NCBI GenBank assembly: GCA_964508715.1
Contig: CAZDUX010000002.1
Span: 189,650 to 253,649 of the forward strand
Direction of reading: 5' to 3'
Length of the DNA stretch: 64,000 bases
From: JAKALX01 sp964508715
GTDB taxonomy: Bacteria; Chloroflexota; Dehalococcoidia; Tepidiformales; Tepidiformaceae
Below, piece by piece: positions 15,638 to 24,180 of this stretch. A program made the translations under genes and the position numbers. Under the pieces are notes generated by a model that was given only the letters and a program-made list of their open reading frames with translations, did not search any database and was not told the origin of the DNA. Each line of letters starts with the position of its first letter. Within the stretch, counting starts at the first letter, position 1.

Positions 15638-17723
15638 CGTTCACCTCGATGTTTCCCACGGCCTCGACAGAGGTCTGCGGGGTGATTTCGGCAAAGGAGA
15701 GGACGGTCACATTCGGGAGGCGGCGCTCCAGGAGGCGGCGCAGCGCGAGCCGGATGCGCGAGGAGCAGAGGATGATCGGGTCGCGGCCCGAGCTGGCGGC
15801 CCGCTCGACCTCGGTGCTGACCACACCGAGGAGGCGTTGCATCTGCCAGGGCGCCATGGCAATGGTGCTTCCACGATCAGACTGCTGGATGGAGGCGGCG
15901 ATCTCCTCTTCCGTGCGGGGGCCCACGGTGATGACGTGGACGGTGTCGGTGTCGTCGGCGTACTGGCGGCTGATCTGGCGGGCAAGGCTGGCACGAGCGT
16001 ACTCGGTGAGGATGTCGATATCGCGGGTGATGCGCCCCTGTGTGGCGAGGGTTTCACAGACAGTGACGAGGTCGCGGATGGAGACACGCTCGCTGAGGAG
16101 GTTCTGGAGGACCTCCTGGACCTCACCCACGGTGAGGGTGGTGGGCACGAGGTCTTCAACGAGTGCCGGGTACTCACCACGGAGGTTCTCGAGGAGGTTC
16201 TGGGTGTCCTGCCGGCTGAGGAGGTCGGGAGCGAAGCGCTTGACGAGCTCGGTGAGGTGCGTGGCGAGGACTGATTCGGCATCAACAACGGTATAGCCGA
16301 GGAGTTCGGCGCGCTCCTTATGGGCCGGGGCAATCCAGCGGGCAGGGAGCCCGAAGGCGGGTTCGCGGGTTTCGACACCGGGGATTTCACCCTCGGCGGT
16401 ACCGGGATCCATCGCGAGAAACTGGCCGGGGTTGAGGGTCCCGCGGGCGATCTCGACACCGCGCAGCTTGACGACATAGGCATTCGGGGCGTGCTGCAGG
16501 TTATCGCGAACGCGCACCGTGGGAAGGACGAGGCCGAGATCGAGGGCAAGCTGGCGGCGGATCATGGTAATGCGGCGAAGGAGGCCGCCGCCCGAACTCT
16601 CATCGACGATCGGAATGAGGCCATAGCCGACTTCTACCTCGAGGGGGTCGACTGACATCATCTGGATGACCTGCTGGGGGCCGAGCTGCTCGGGTTCCTT
16701 TGGGGTAAGTGGAGCCGGGATAAGGGCGGCGAGTTCGGCTACCTGCTGCTGGCGGCGGATGAAGTAGCCGCCGGCAAGGGCGATACCCGCGACGGCAAAG
16801 AACGGCAGTTTCGGGAGGCCGGGCATGAACCCGAAGGCGGCGAGCATGCTTCCCGCAACGTAGAGCGGGCGCGACTGGGCGGTGAGCTGCGAAACCATCT
16901 GGGTGCCCAGGTTGCTGTTACCACCGGCTCTCGTGACGATGATGCCCGTAGCGGTGCTGATGAGGAGCGCCGGGATCTGGGAGACCAGGCCATCGCCAAC
17001 AGTGAGCAGTGCGTACCTGGAAAGCGCTTCACTCGGCCCGACGCCCTGCTGGAGCACGCCAATACCAAGGCCACCGATGATGTTGACGAGGATGATGACG
17101 ATACCCGCGACGGCATCACCCTTGACGAACTTGCTTGCACCATCCATGGCGCCGTAGAAGTCGGCCTCTTCGCCGATGGCACGCCGGCGGTCTCGAGCCT
17201 GCTTCTCGTCGATGAGGCCCGCATTGAGGTCGGCATCGATCGCCATCTGCTTGCCCGGCATCGCATCGAGGGTGAAACGGGCAGCGACTTCGGCGACGCG
17301 CCCCGCGCCGTTGGTGATGACTACGAACTGGATGATGACAAGGATCAGGAAGACGACCAGGCCGACGACCAGGTTACCACCGACGACGAAGCTGCCAAAT
17401 GAGTGCACAACACCTCCAGCATCTCCATGCAGGAGGATGAGGCGGGAGGTAGAGACGTTGAGCGCGAGACGATAGAGCGTGGTGATGAGAAGGAGGGATG
17501 GGAACACCGAGAACTTCATCGGGTCGTCGGTGTAGATAGAGACGAGGAGGACGGTGACTGCGGTGGCGATGTTGACCGTGAGGAGCAGGTCGAGGAGCGA
17601 AGGCGGAAGCGGGACGATCATCATCCCGACGATGGTTATGACACCAACAGCCAGGAGAACATCGGACTGCCCAAGGATCCGAACGATGCCGTTCTTCGGC
17701 GGGGCCGCTGCCTGGAGAGCCAT
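15612..17723 (-). CDS. flhA: Flagellar export gate protein FlhA
   Basis: Major export gate component, 703 residues. Eight membrane helices occupy the first 320 residues (from GQSDVLLAVGVITIVGMMIV). The FHIPEP family signature region is present as LYRLALNVSTSRLILLHGDA. The conserved cytoplasmic linker has DAMPGKQMAIDADLNAGLID and RRAIGEEADFYGAMDGASKF. The large C-terminal domain, docking site for chaperones, ends with NETIHR. It starts 3 bases after the flhB stop. Confidence 0.97.
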   Translation of the reverse strand: MALQAAAPPKNGIVRILGQSDVLLAVGVITIVGMMIVPLPPSLLDLLLTVNIATAVTVLLVSIYTDDPMKFSVFPSLLLITTLYRLALNVSTSRLILLHGDAGGVVHSFGSFVVGGNLVVGLVVFLILVIIQFVVITNGAGRVAEVAARFTLDAMPGKQMAIDADLNAGLIDEKQARDRRRAIGEEADFYGAMDGASKFVKGDAVAGIVIILVNIIGGLGIGVLQQGVGPSEALSRYALLTVGDGLVSQIPALLISTATGIIVTRAGGNSNLGTQMVSQLTAQSRPLYVAGSMLAAFGFMPGLPKLPFFAVAGIALAGGYFIRRQQQVAELAALIPAPLTPKEPEQLGPQQVIQMMSVDPLEVEVGYGLIPIVDESSGGGLLRRITMIRRQLALDLGLVLPTVRVRDNLQHAPNAYVVKLRGVEIARGTLNPGQFLAMDPGTAEGEIPGVETREPAFGLPARWIAPAHKERAELLGYTVVDAESVLATHLTELVKRFAPDLLSRQDTQNLLENLRGEYPALVEDLVPTTLTVGEVQEVLQNLLSERVSIRDLVTVCETLATQGRITRDIDILTEYARASLARQISRQYADDTDTVHVITVGPRTEEEIAASIQQSDRGSTIAMAPWQMQRLLGVVSTEVERAASSGRDPIILCSSRIRLALRRLLERRLPNVTVLSFAEITPQTSVEAVGNIEVNVGNETIHR

Positions 17724-17726
17724 GCG

Positions 17727-18821
17727 TTACCTCCCCACCTGGGCACGGGCGCCGAAGGGACGAGCCGTGGCAGCTGCACGTGTTCGAAGCGAGTAGACCC
17801 AGGCGAGAACCTCGGCGACGGCGTGGAAGAGGTTCGCCGGGATGGGATGGTTGACCTGGACGGCGGCGTAGAGGGCCCGGGCGAGGGGCGGCTCTTCGAG
17901 AACAGGGATCCCGGCCTTTGCAGCGATCTCCCGGATTCGTTTTGCGAGAAGGTCCTGTCCTTTGGCGACAACCACCGGAGCGCCCATCGTCACCGGGTCG
18001 TACTTCAGGGCAACTGCGAAGTGGGTCGGGTTGGTAACAACCACATCGGCCGTTGGAACGGCAGCCATCATGCGATTCATGAGAGCCTGGCGACGGCGGC
18101 GAACGGCCTGCTTGATCTGCGGATCACCCTCACTCTCGCGGTACTCCTGGCGAACCTCTTCCTTCGACATGCGCATCTGCTTCATCCACTTGCGCCGCTG
18201 CCACGCGTAATCGGCAACGGCAAGGACGAAGAGGACGACGGCCGCACGCAGGGCGATATCGAATGCGAGGGCGCCGAGGCTGGCGCCGCTCTGGCCTACG
18301 GATTGGTCACCAAGTGAGCTGATCTCTGCCATCCTCGAGTTGAGGGATACGTAGACGACGCCGGCGACAATTCCCATCTTGGCGAGTGCCTTGCCGAGGT
18401 TCACAAGGCCGTCAATGGAGATGATGCGCTTGACACCGCTCGCCGGGTTGATGCTGCTCATCTTCGGCTTGAGGCCGTGGCCACTAATGAGGAAGCCCGT
18501 CTGTGCGAGGTTGAGGGCGATGGCGGAGAGTGCAAGAACAGCGAAGAGTGGCGCCAGGGCGAGGATGAATTCCGTACCCATGTCCTGGCCGAACTGGTAG
18601 GCAGTCTCCCGGGTCATGTCGGCGCGCTGGTGGTTGCCAAGGCCATCGCGCAGGAGGTTCTCCATGTTGCTCCAGAGGGCCGGCGCGAGGACACGCATGC
18701 CAATCACGGCGGCGAGGAGAACCCCGATGGAGACTACTTCCTGGCTGCGTGAGACGTTGCCCTTCTGGCGGGCATCACGCAGCTTCTTGGGAGTTGGCGC
18801 CTCAGTCCGTTCGCCGGCCAT
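17727..18821 (-). CDS. flhB: Flagellar export protein FlhB
   Basis: Switches export specificity from rod/hook to filament proteins. 364 residues, with the typical start MAGERTEAPTPKKLRDARQK, four membrane helices and the linker RRKWMKQMRMSKEEVRQEYR. The self-cleavage site NPTH is intact in VVVTNPTHFAVALKYD. Followed by the C-terminal domain PVLEEPPLARALYAAVQVNH. It abuts fliR with no gap. Confidence 0.97.
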   Translation of the reverse strand: MAGERTEAPTPKKLRDARQKGNVSRSQEVVSIGVLLAAVIGMRVLAPALWSNMENLLRDGLGNHQRADMTRETAYQFGQDMGTEFILALAPLFAVLALSAIALNLAQTGFLISGHGLKPKMSSINPASGVKRIISIDGLVNLGKALAKMGIVAGVVYVSLNSRMAEISSLGDQSVGQSGASLGALAFDIALRAAVVLFVLAVADYAWQRRKWMKQMRMSKEEVRQEYRESEGDPQIKQAVRRRRQALMNRMMAAVPTADVVVTNPTHFAVALKYDPVTMGAPVVVAKGQDLLAKRIREIAAKAGIPVLEEPPLARALYAAVQVNHPIPANLFHAVAEVLAWVYSLRTRAAATARPFGARAQVGR

Positions 18822-19595
18822 CTAGCGAACCCCCAGGAGCGTCTGCGTGGACCCGGAGAGCTGGGTATTGATGACGCCGTTCATCAGGGTCATGGTCGCC
18901 GGGAGTGCGGCTCCGAGGACGACGACGCCGAGGGCGATCTTGACCGGAGCGCCGACAACGAGGACCTGCACCTGGGGCACAGTCCGGGCGACGAAGCCGA
19001 GACCGAGGTCGGCAAGAAACAGGGCAGCCATCACTGGCATCGCGAGGCGCACCGCCGTCACGGTAAGCCCTGCAATGAGGGCGGTGATCCCATGCACCTC
19101 TACGGTCGTGGGGTCGAATGTGCCGAGAGGGATGGCCCGGAGAGTCTCGGCAAGGGTGAGGATGACAATGTGGTGGCCATTGATCGTGAAAAACACGAGG
19201 GTCACGAGCAGCGCATAGAACTGGTCGCAGGTGCCAAACTCGGCTCCGGTGATGGGGTCAAGCACCGCCCCCATGCCAAAGCCCATCTGGACACCGACGA
19301 TGCGCGAGGCGAGCTGAAGGCCGATGAAGACGAGATTCATGGTCAGGCCAAGTGCGAGGCCGAAGAGTGTCTCGCGGAGGACGGCTTCGACGAGCGGGGC
19401 GAGTGTGGAAGGCGGCTCAGGGGCGGACCCGGCGGTGAGCGGGACGAGCACGAGCGCAAAGAAGACGGCAAACCCCACCTTCGTCCACGACGGAATACCC
19501 TTGTGGGAGAGCAGAGGCGCGGACACGAGCATGCCGCTCACGCGGATGAGGATGAGCAGGAAGGTGTAGGAAAAGGCGGGCGAAAGCGTTGGCAT
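18822..19595 (-). CDS. fliR: Flagellar export protein FliR
   Basis: Core of the export channel with FliP and FliQ, membrane protein, 257 residues. I start at MPTLSPAFSYTFLLILIRVS (19595), after the fliQ stop; an upstream start at 19634 would extend into fliQ. Conserved pieces are RVSGMLVSAPLLSHKGIPSW, GVQMGFGMGAVLDP and GLGFVARTVPQVQVLVVGAP. Ribosome site is weak (GAAGAG). Confidence 0.94.
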   Translation of the reverse strand: MPTLSPAFSYTFLLILIRVSGMLVSAPLLSHKGIPSWTKVGFAVFFALVLVPLTAGSAPEPPSTLAPLVEAVLRETLFGLALGLTMNLVFIGLQLASRIVGVQMGFGMGAVLDPITGAEFGTCDQFYALLVTLVFFTINGHHIVILTLAETLRAIPLGTFDPTTVEVHGITALIAGLTVTAVRLAMPVMAALFLADLGLGFVARTVPQVQVLVVGAPVKIALGVVVLGAALPATMTLMNGVINTQLSGSTQTLLGVR

Positions 19596-19605
19596 AGCTA
19601 GCTCT

Positions 19606-19875
19606 TCACCGTCCGTAACTCGCCATGTTCGCAAAGAGGCCGGCGGAAAAGCCGAGGAGGGTCTCCATCATCCAGGGGCCGAAGATGAGCATGGCGACGA
19701 ACACACCAATGAGCTTCGGCACGAACGTGAGGGTCATTTCGTTGACCTGGGTGACGGCCTGGATGAGGGAGACGACGATACCGATGACGAGACTCGCGCC
19801 GAGGATCGGCGCGGAGATCTCGAGGGCAACGATGAGGGCTTCCCTGGCGAGTCCGAGGACGACGGCTTCGTTCAT
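19606..19875 (-). CDS. fliQ: Flagellar export protein FliQ
   Basis: 89 residues, two membrane helices, normal family length. MNEAVVLGLAREALIVALEI, then SLVIGIVVSLIQAVTQVNEM, TFVPKLIGVFVA and a FGPWMM turn. Lies between fliP (12-base gap) and fliR. Confidence 0.95.
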   Translation of the reverse strand: MNEAVVLGLAREALIVALEISAPILGASLVIGIVVSLIQAVTQVNEMTLTFVPKLIGVFVAMLIFGPWMMETLLGFSAGLFANMASYGR

Positions 19876-19887
19876 GTCATGCGCTCC

Positions 19888-20697
19888 TTAGCTGAAGCTC
19901 CCCACGAGGGAGCCGACGATGAGGTACCAGCCATCGACAAGGACGAAGAGAAGGATCTTGAACGGGAGGGAAACCACGACGGGCGGGAGCATCATCATGC
20001 CCATGCTGAGGAGGGCGGATGAGACCACGAGATCGATGATGAGGAAGGGCACGAACATGACGAAGCCCATCTGGAAGGCTGTTTTGAGTTCGGAGATGGT
20101 GAAGGCAGGGATGAGGACGTAGGTAGGGACGTCGTCGCGTGTCTCGGGTTTGGCACTCCCGGAGAGCTTGAGGAAGAGACCGAGATCCTGCTCCCGGGTT
20201 TGTTTGAGCATGAAAGAACGGAGCGGTGTTTCACCGCGGTTGAACGCCTCCTGCTGGGTAATAGTGCCGTTGAGGTAGGGCTGAACTGCCTCGTTGTTGA
20301 TCGTCTTGATTGCAGGAGCCATGACGAAGGCAGTGAGGAAGAGAGCGAGCCCGATGAGCACCTGGTTGGGAGGGAGCTGGGGAATGCCGATCGCGTTCCG
20401 AACGAGGGAAAGGACGACGATGATGCGAGTGAACGAGGTGACCATGACGAGGATCGCGGGTGCAAGGGAAAGCACCGTGATCAGGAGCATGATCTGGAGG
20501 GCGGCGCTGATGTTCTGGGGGTTGTTGGCGTCGACGACACCGTTCCCGCCCGCAGGCTGGCCCTGTGCGGTCGATTGCGCGGCGCAGCCGGTGAGGGCGA
20601 AAAGCGCGACCACGGCGAGGAGGACGGCAAGTATGATCCGCCGCCGTGTCCGGGTCCGTCGTGGGCTCGTCTGGGCCACCTGCAACTCCAGCTGCAT
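19888..20697 (-). CDS. fliP: Flagellar export protein FliP with lipoprotein-type N-terminus
   Basis: Export-channel core, about 269 residues. ATG at 20697 has no clear ribosome site; a GTG at 20679 has GGAG 8 bases before it and may be the true start. Conserved FliP segments are LAPAILVMVTSFTRIIVVLS, IPQLPPNQVLIGLALFLTAF and GFVMFVPFLIIDLVVSSALL, with MLPPVVVSLPFKILLF. The N-terminus is Arg-rich (RRTRTRRR) with a hydrophobic run ending LTGC, a lipobox, so Cys38 could be lipid-modified. FliP usually has a plain cleavable signal. It opens a new transcription unit. Confidence 0.94.
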   Translation of the reverse strand: MQLELQVAQTSPRRTRTRRRIILAVLLAVVALFALTGCAAQSTAQGQPAGGNGVVDANNPQNISAALQIMLLITVLSLAPAILVMVTSFTRIIVVLSLVRNAIGIPQLPPNQVLIGLALFLTAFVMAPAIKTINNEAVQPYLNGTITQQEAFNRGETPLRSFMLKQTREQDLGLFLKLSGSAKPETRDDVPTYVLIPAFTISELKTAFQMGFVMFVPFLIIDLVVSSALLSMGMMMLPPVVVSLPFKILLFVLVDGWYLIVGSLVGSFS

Positions 20698-20716
20698 CCG
20701 ATTCAGGGATGCGACC

Positions 20717-20762
20717 TCAGCGTAGGGAGGCGTGTGCGGGCTCAGTATTGGGGAAGGCCCAT
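20717..20762 (-). promoter_or_regulatory. fliP operon promoter with regulator-type boxes
   Basis: On the minus strand ATGGGCCTTCCCCAATAC, 18 bases, then CCTACGCTGA; TACGCT is the likely -10. The same two boxes at the same spacing lie upstream of swrD (25189-25234), and a related box lies upstream of the response regulator gene. A further CCCTAAGGG palindrome at 20779-20787 and TTTTAGGGAGA near 20797-20807 look like additional half-sites. Confidence 0.65.
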
Positions 20763-21030
20763 CAGGCCGGGCATGAATCCCTTAGGGCAGTGGCGGCTCT
20801 CCCTAAAAGCAGCAGGGAAGAACCGCAGGCCAGCGCGCGAACGTCGGGAGCAGGAAGTGCGCCACCGTCGCTGGCGCGGTTCGAACCACTCCATAGCTCC
20901 GTCACACGTGCGCCAGGCGACGTACTCATACATGCCATTGCAGCGGCAGGCGTTGAACCTGGAGCGAAGGTCGCAGGAGGCGCTGGTCGCGGCGATTTCG
21001 ACGATGAGCTCGGGCGGCCGTGGAGCGAGC
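20742..21030 (-). pseudogene. Degraded Uma2-family (DUF820) nuclease-like remnant
   Basis: The 470 bases between fliO and fliP contain, on the minus strand, a frame reading RPPELIVEIAATSASCDLRS, then NACRCNGMYEYVAWRTCDGA and MEWFEPRQ. This matches the Uma2 core (PELVVEI, then a Y-x-x-x-G-V-x-E-Y-x-V-W). The frame is closed upstream by a TGA near 21030, and no start gives a full-length (about 190 aa) protein. Parts of the upstream half seem to lie in other frames up to about 21150. I read it as a decayed insertion that now carries the fliP promoter at its 3' end. Confidence 0.55.
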
Positions 21031-21165
21031 GATCATCCCCACGCGGGGCGGAGTGACGATCGGCACCGTACATGTAGCGGCGGGCATGCATTGGCAGCTT
21101 CGGGGGAGAGGGCCAGCGTCGTCATGGCGTTCTGCTGCTCCCCGTAGACCGGGACCAGCCGGGCT

Positions 21166-21789
21166 TCAGCGGGAGCGTTCGTCACCGATGACAGCTTCGC
21201 GGTGGTTGGTGGGGGGGATACTGCGAGCAGTGGTAGTCCGGCGAACGGACTGGAAGAGTTCGGCGGCGAAAGCCGATAGCGGCTGGTCGGCCTGCTGAGG
21301 CAGTGAATCAATGACATGCCGGGCCTCATCGTCGCTGAGTTCATTGAGGAAGGTGAGCTGCTGAGGGGTGGCGCCGATGGCGATCACGCGGTCACCGAGA
21401 GCGACGAGGTGGATGGTCCGGCCGTTGCTGATGGCGAGGGTATCGATGACCTTGAGGAACCCGGTGGTGCTTCGAGGGCCCGAGGTCTTTCGCGCCCACC
21501 AGCGCAGGCCAACGATCGAGATGGCAATGATGACGGCCACGAGGGCGAGGCGCCAGGCGAGAGAGACGAGCTGGCCACCACCGAGGCTGAATCCGGAGCC
21601 CGACGGACTTGCCGCAGCCGAAACAGTTGCCGCGGGAGTCGCAGCGTCGGTCGCGACGCGAAGCACGGGTTCGTTCGTTGCGGTTGGAGCCGAGGGTGCG
21701 AAGAGTGACACGAAGACAAGGCAGAAGACGAGAGCGCCACCGAGAATGAGCGCCCAGAGAAGCTTCTTGCGCTGTTTCGGGTCGTTCAC
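21166..21789 (-). CDS. fliO: Flagellar biosynthesis protein FliO
   Basis: Helps assemble FliP in the membrane. 207 residues with two membrane helices (about 10-32 and 77-97), unusual for FliO but seen in some lineages. The conserved cytoplasmic core after the second helix reads STTGFLKVIDTLAISNGRTI, HLVALGDRVIAIGATPQQL. It overlaps fliY by 4 bases and is the last gene of the swrD-mot operon. Confidence 0.9.
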   Translation of the reverse strand: MNDPKQRKKLLWALILGGALVFCLVFVSLFAPSAPTATNEPVLRVATDAATPAATVSAAASPSGSGFSLGGGQLVSLAWRLALVAVIIAISIVGLRWWARKTSGPRSTTGFLKVIDTLAISNGRTIHLVALGDRVIAIGATPQQLTFLNELSDDEARHVIDSLPQQADQPLSAFAAELFQSVRRTTTARSIPPTNHREAVIGDERSR

Positions 21790-22907
21790 GCGACGGACTC
21801 CTCCGCCTCCGCTCCACGACGGACGACTTCGACGATGCGGACACCGAAGTTCTCATCGACGACGACGACCTCGCCACGCGCGATGAGGCGGTCGTTCACG
21901 AGGATGTCGACGGGTTCGCCGGCGATCCGGTCGAGTTCGATGACGGAGCCGGGGCCGAGCCCGAGGATCTCTGAGACGGTGAGTTCGGTCCGGCCAAGCT
22001 CGACCGCAACATTCATCTGGAGGCCAGCGAGGAGGTCGATCCCGGCATTGCGCGCCTGCGTCGCCGGGTCGGGCAGTGGGGCGAAACGAGCGCGCTGGGC
22101 CGGAGGTTCCTCGCGCCGTGGCTGGGGCGGAGGCGGAACAGGAGCCTGCGGCCTCGGCATCGAAAAGACGGGCGCCCGTTGTACGGGTTGTTCCTCGGGC
22201 TCCTCATCGAGCAGTTCGGCCATATTGAGATCATCGGCAGTGAGCGCAAAGGAGAGAGTCTCTTCGGCTTTGCGCTCATCCGGTGACGGCGGGATGGCTG
22301 CTGCGGTGGCGGGTGCTGCCGATGGCGCGGCAGGCAGTGCGCTGGCGATGATGTCGAGAAAGGTGCCCGGGAGGATGGCGGAGATCTCGAGAGGGGTGCC
22401 GAGGTTCGCGACGAACGTGAGGTAGAGAGCAGGCTCGTCCATGGTCTCGAGCAGCATCGGCATGCTGTTGGCGACGAGGTCGTCCATGGCGACGATGAGC
22501 CCAGAAGGGGAAGCGGAGAAGACCTGGAGATTGAGCGCCTGGATGACCTGTCCGAGCATGGTGGAGGCGACCACGATGGTCTGCTGCTCCTGGTCGCCCG
22601 GGTCATCTGCCTCGGAGTTCAGTGCTTTGGCGGCTTCTATCGTCGGCAGGGTGAGGTAGGCTGCAGCTGACTGATCCTGGTCGGTGCTGAGTTCGACGGG
22701 GACGACGAGGTGTGGAGAGGCAAACTCGCGGGTGACCTCATCGGGCATAACGAGGCGAGCGTCCACGGCAGTTGCCTCGGGGAGTGAGCCGAGGATGGTG
22801 CGAAGAGCGCCGGCAGCCGCGGTCCAGGCATGAAGGCCAGCATCGTTGAGCGTGGCGGCCTGGGCGGAGGAGAGCAACTGGGCAAGAATTTCATGCGGGG
22901 CGGACAT
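21786..22907 (-). CDS. fliY: Flagellar motor switch protein FliY/FliN (CheC-like plus SpoA domains)
   Basis: Part of the C-ring, 373 residues. The N-terminal 190 residues have CheC/FliM-middle-domain character (EILAQLLSSAQAATLNDAGL, SNSMP-like VANSMPMLLETM). A Pro-rich linker (about 225-285) and the SpoA/FliN domain follow: GLQMNVAVELGRTELTVSEI, GLGPGSVIELDRIAGEPVDI, and VNDRLIARGEVVVVDENFGV. This domain order is that of FliY. No fliM gene lies between fliL and fliY, its usual place. Confidence 0.92.
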   Translation of the reverse strand: MSAPHEILAQLLSSAQAATLNDAGLHAWTAAAGALRTILGSLPEATAVDARLVMPDEVTREFASPHLVVPVELSTDQDQSAAAYLTLPTIEAAKALNSEADDPGDQEQQTIVVASTMLGQVIQALNLQVFSASPSGLIVAMDDLVANSMPMLLETMDEPALYLTFVANLGTPLEISAILPGTFLDIIASALPAAPSAAPATAAAIPPSPDERKAEETLSFALTADDLNMAELLDEEPEEQPVQRAPVFSMPRPQAPVPPPPQPRREEPPAQRARFAPLPDPATQARNAGIDLLAGLQMNVAVELGRTELTVSEILGLGPGSVIELDRIAGEPVDILVNDRLIARGEVVVVDENFGVRIVEVVRRGAEAEESVA

Positions 22908-22916
22908 GGCGCTGCC

Positions 22917-23405
22917 TCACTGGGTGATGAATGTTTCGAAGTAGATGTTCTGGACCCTGTGTTCCGAACCAAGCTGTTTATTTACCGCTTCGATGAGCTC
23001 GGCCTTGAGCTTGTCGCGGCCGTCAGGGGTAGCAACCTGGTCGGCCGTCTTGCCTCCTATCACCTGGATGATCGCATCCCACACCCGGGGCATCTCGGGC
23101 TTGAGGTCAGCGGCATATGCGGTGTCTTTGGCTTCGATGGCGGCACCCTTTGCACCAACGTAGGTATGCTTGGGGTCGGCGAACTCGAGGGCGATTGTCG
23201 TCTTCACGTAGTTCGGAGCCGTCGCTGGAGCCTTGAGGTTGAGGACCCGTTCTTCGAGCTTGACGGTAGGCTTGGGCGCTGCCGCGAGCTGCTCTTCGCT
23301 GTAGACAACGGGGGGCTTGGCATCCATATAGTTGGGCTTGATGTAGAACCAGAAGAGCGCGAGCACGAGGACGGCACCGCCCGCAAGCACTTTCTTGTCT
23401 TTCAT
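22917..23405 (-). CDS. fliL: Flagellar basal-body-associated protein FliL
   Basis: 162 residues from ATG 23405. One N-terminal membrane helix (MKDKKVLAGGAVLVLALFWF), then a periplasmic/extracytoplasmic domain with LEERVLNLKAPATAPNYVKT, TIALEF and the C-terminal QNIYFETFITQ, equivalent to the V-x-x-V-x-F-T-x-F-I-x-Q end of FliL. It stabilises the stator units around the motor. Four bases after motB. Confidence 0.92.
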   Translation of the reverse strand: MKDKKVLAGGAVLVLALFWFYIKPNYMDAKPPVVYSEEQLAAAPKPTVKLEERVLNLKAPATAPNYVKTTIALEFADPKHTYVGAKGAAIEAKDTAYAADLKPEMPRVWDAIIQVIGGKTADQVATPDGRDKLKAELIEAVNKQLGSEHRVQNIYFETFITQ

Positions 23406-23409
23406 GTCG

Positions 23410-24180
23410 CTACCTCGTGGATGAAGAGTTGCCAACGCCGGAGAGGATGCGTTGGAGGTCTTCCTGTGTTGGATAGACGATGACGATTTCGGCACGACGG
23501 TTGAGGGCGCGGCCCTCGGTGGTGCTGTTATCGGCGACGGGACGGGTGTCGGCAAAGCCAGCGAGGGAGAGCCTCGACGGGTTGAGGCCACCCTGTTCGG
23601 CAAGGAAGCGGAGGACACGCGAGGCGCGAGCGGCCGAGAGCTCCCAGTTGGAGGCGAATTCCGAGTTAGCGATAGGGACGTTGTCGGTGTGGCCTTCGAT
23701 ACGAAGATTGTTCGGGATCTCCTGGAGGACCGTGGAAACCTCGCCAAGGACGTCCTGGCTTCCGGGCTTGAGGTCGGCACTACCGGAGGCGAAGAGCAGG
23801 TTATCGGCGAGGGTGATGGTGATCGACGTCGCGTCACTCTTGACCTGGATCTTGCCATCGAGGCCTTTGCTCTCGGCGTAGCCGGTGAGCTTCGTGGAAA
23901 GGTCAATCATGGCCTTCGATTTCATCTCATTGATAGTGGGGGTAATACCGCCACCACTGCCTTCGAAGATGGGGGTGGACCCGGATTCACCACTCTTGAC
24001 ACCGATGTTGAATGCCTGGTCGATCGACGTGCGGACCTGCTTGAGCTTCTGGGCGTTGGGGTCGCCGGTGGCGTAAAGGACCACGAAAAGGGCGAAGAGG
24101 AGCGTCAGCATGTCGGCATAGCTGACAATCCAACGCTCGTGGTTTTCGGGTTTTTCGGCCTCCGGGGCTTTTCTGCTCAT
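23410..24180 (-). CDS. motB: Stator protein MotB
   Basis: 256 residues. Membrane helix with the ion-carrying Asp at about residue 23 (VSYADMLTLLFALFVVLYAT). A plug and linker follow, then an OmpA-like peptidoglycan-binding domain: FASGSADLKPGSQDVLGEV, IEGHTDNVPIANSEFASNWE, LSAARASRVLRFL and GRALNRRAEIVI. Overlaps motA by 4 bases. Confidence 0.96.
   Translation of the reverse strand: MSRKAPEAEKPENHERWIVSYADMLTLLFALFVVLYATGDPNAQKLKQVRTSIDQAFNIGVKSGESGSTPIFEGSGGGITPTINEMKSKAMIDLSTKLTGYAESKGLDGKIQVKSDATSITITLADNLLFASGSADLKPGSQDVLGEVSTVLQEIPNNLRIEGHTDNVPIANSEFASNWELSAARASRVLRFLAEQGGLNPSRLSLAGFADTRPVADNSTTEGRALNRRAEIVIVYPTQEDLQRILSGVGNSSSTR

Noticed and set aside
20870..20900. GGTTCGAACC resembling a tRNA T-loop
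   Set aside because: Flanking bases do not form a 5-bp stem and no anticodon or acceptor stem is present; the bases belong to the Uma2-like remnant frame.
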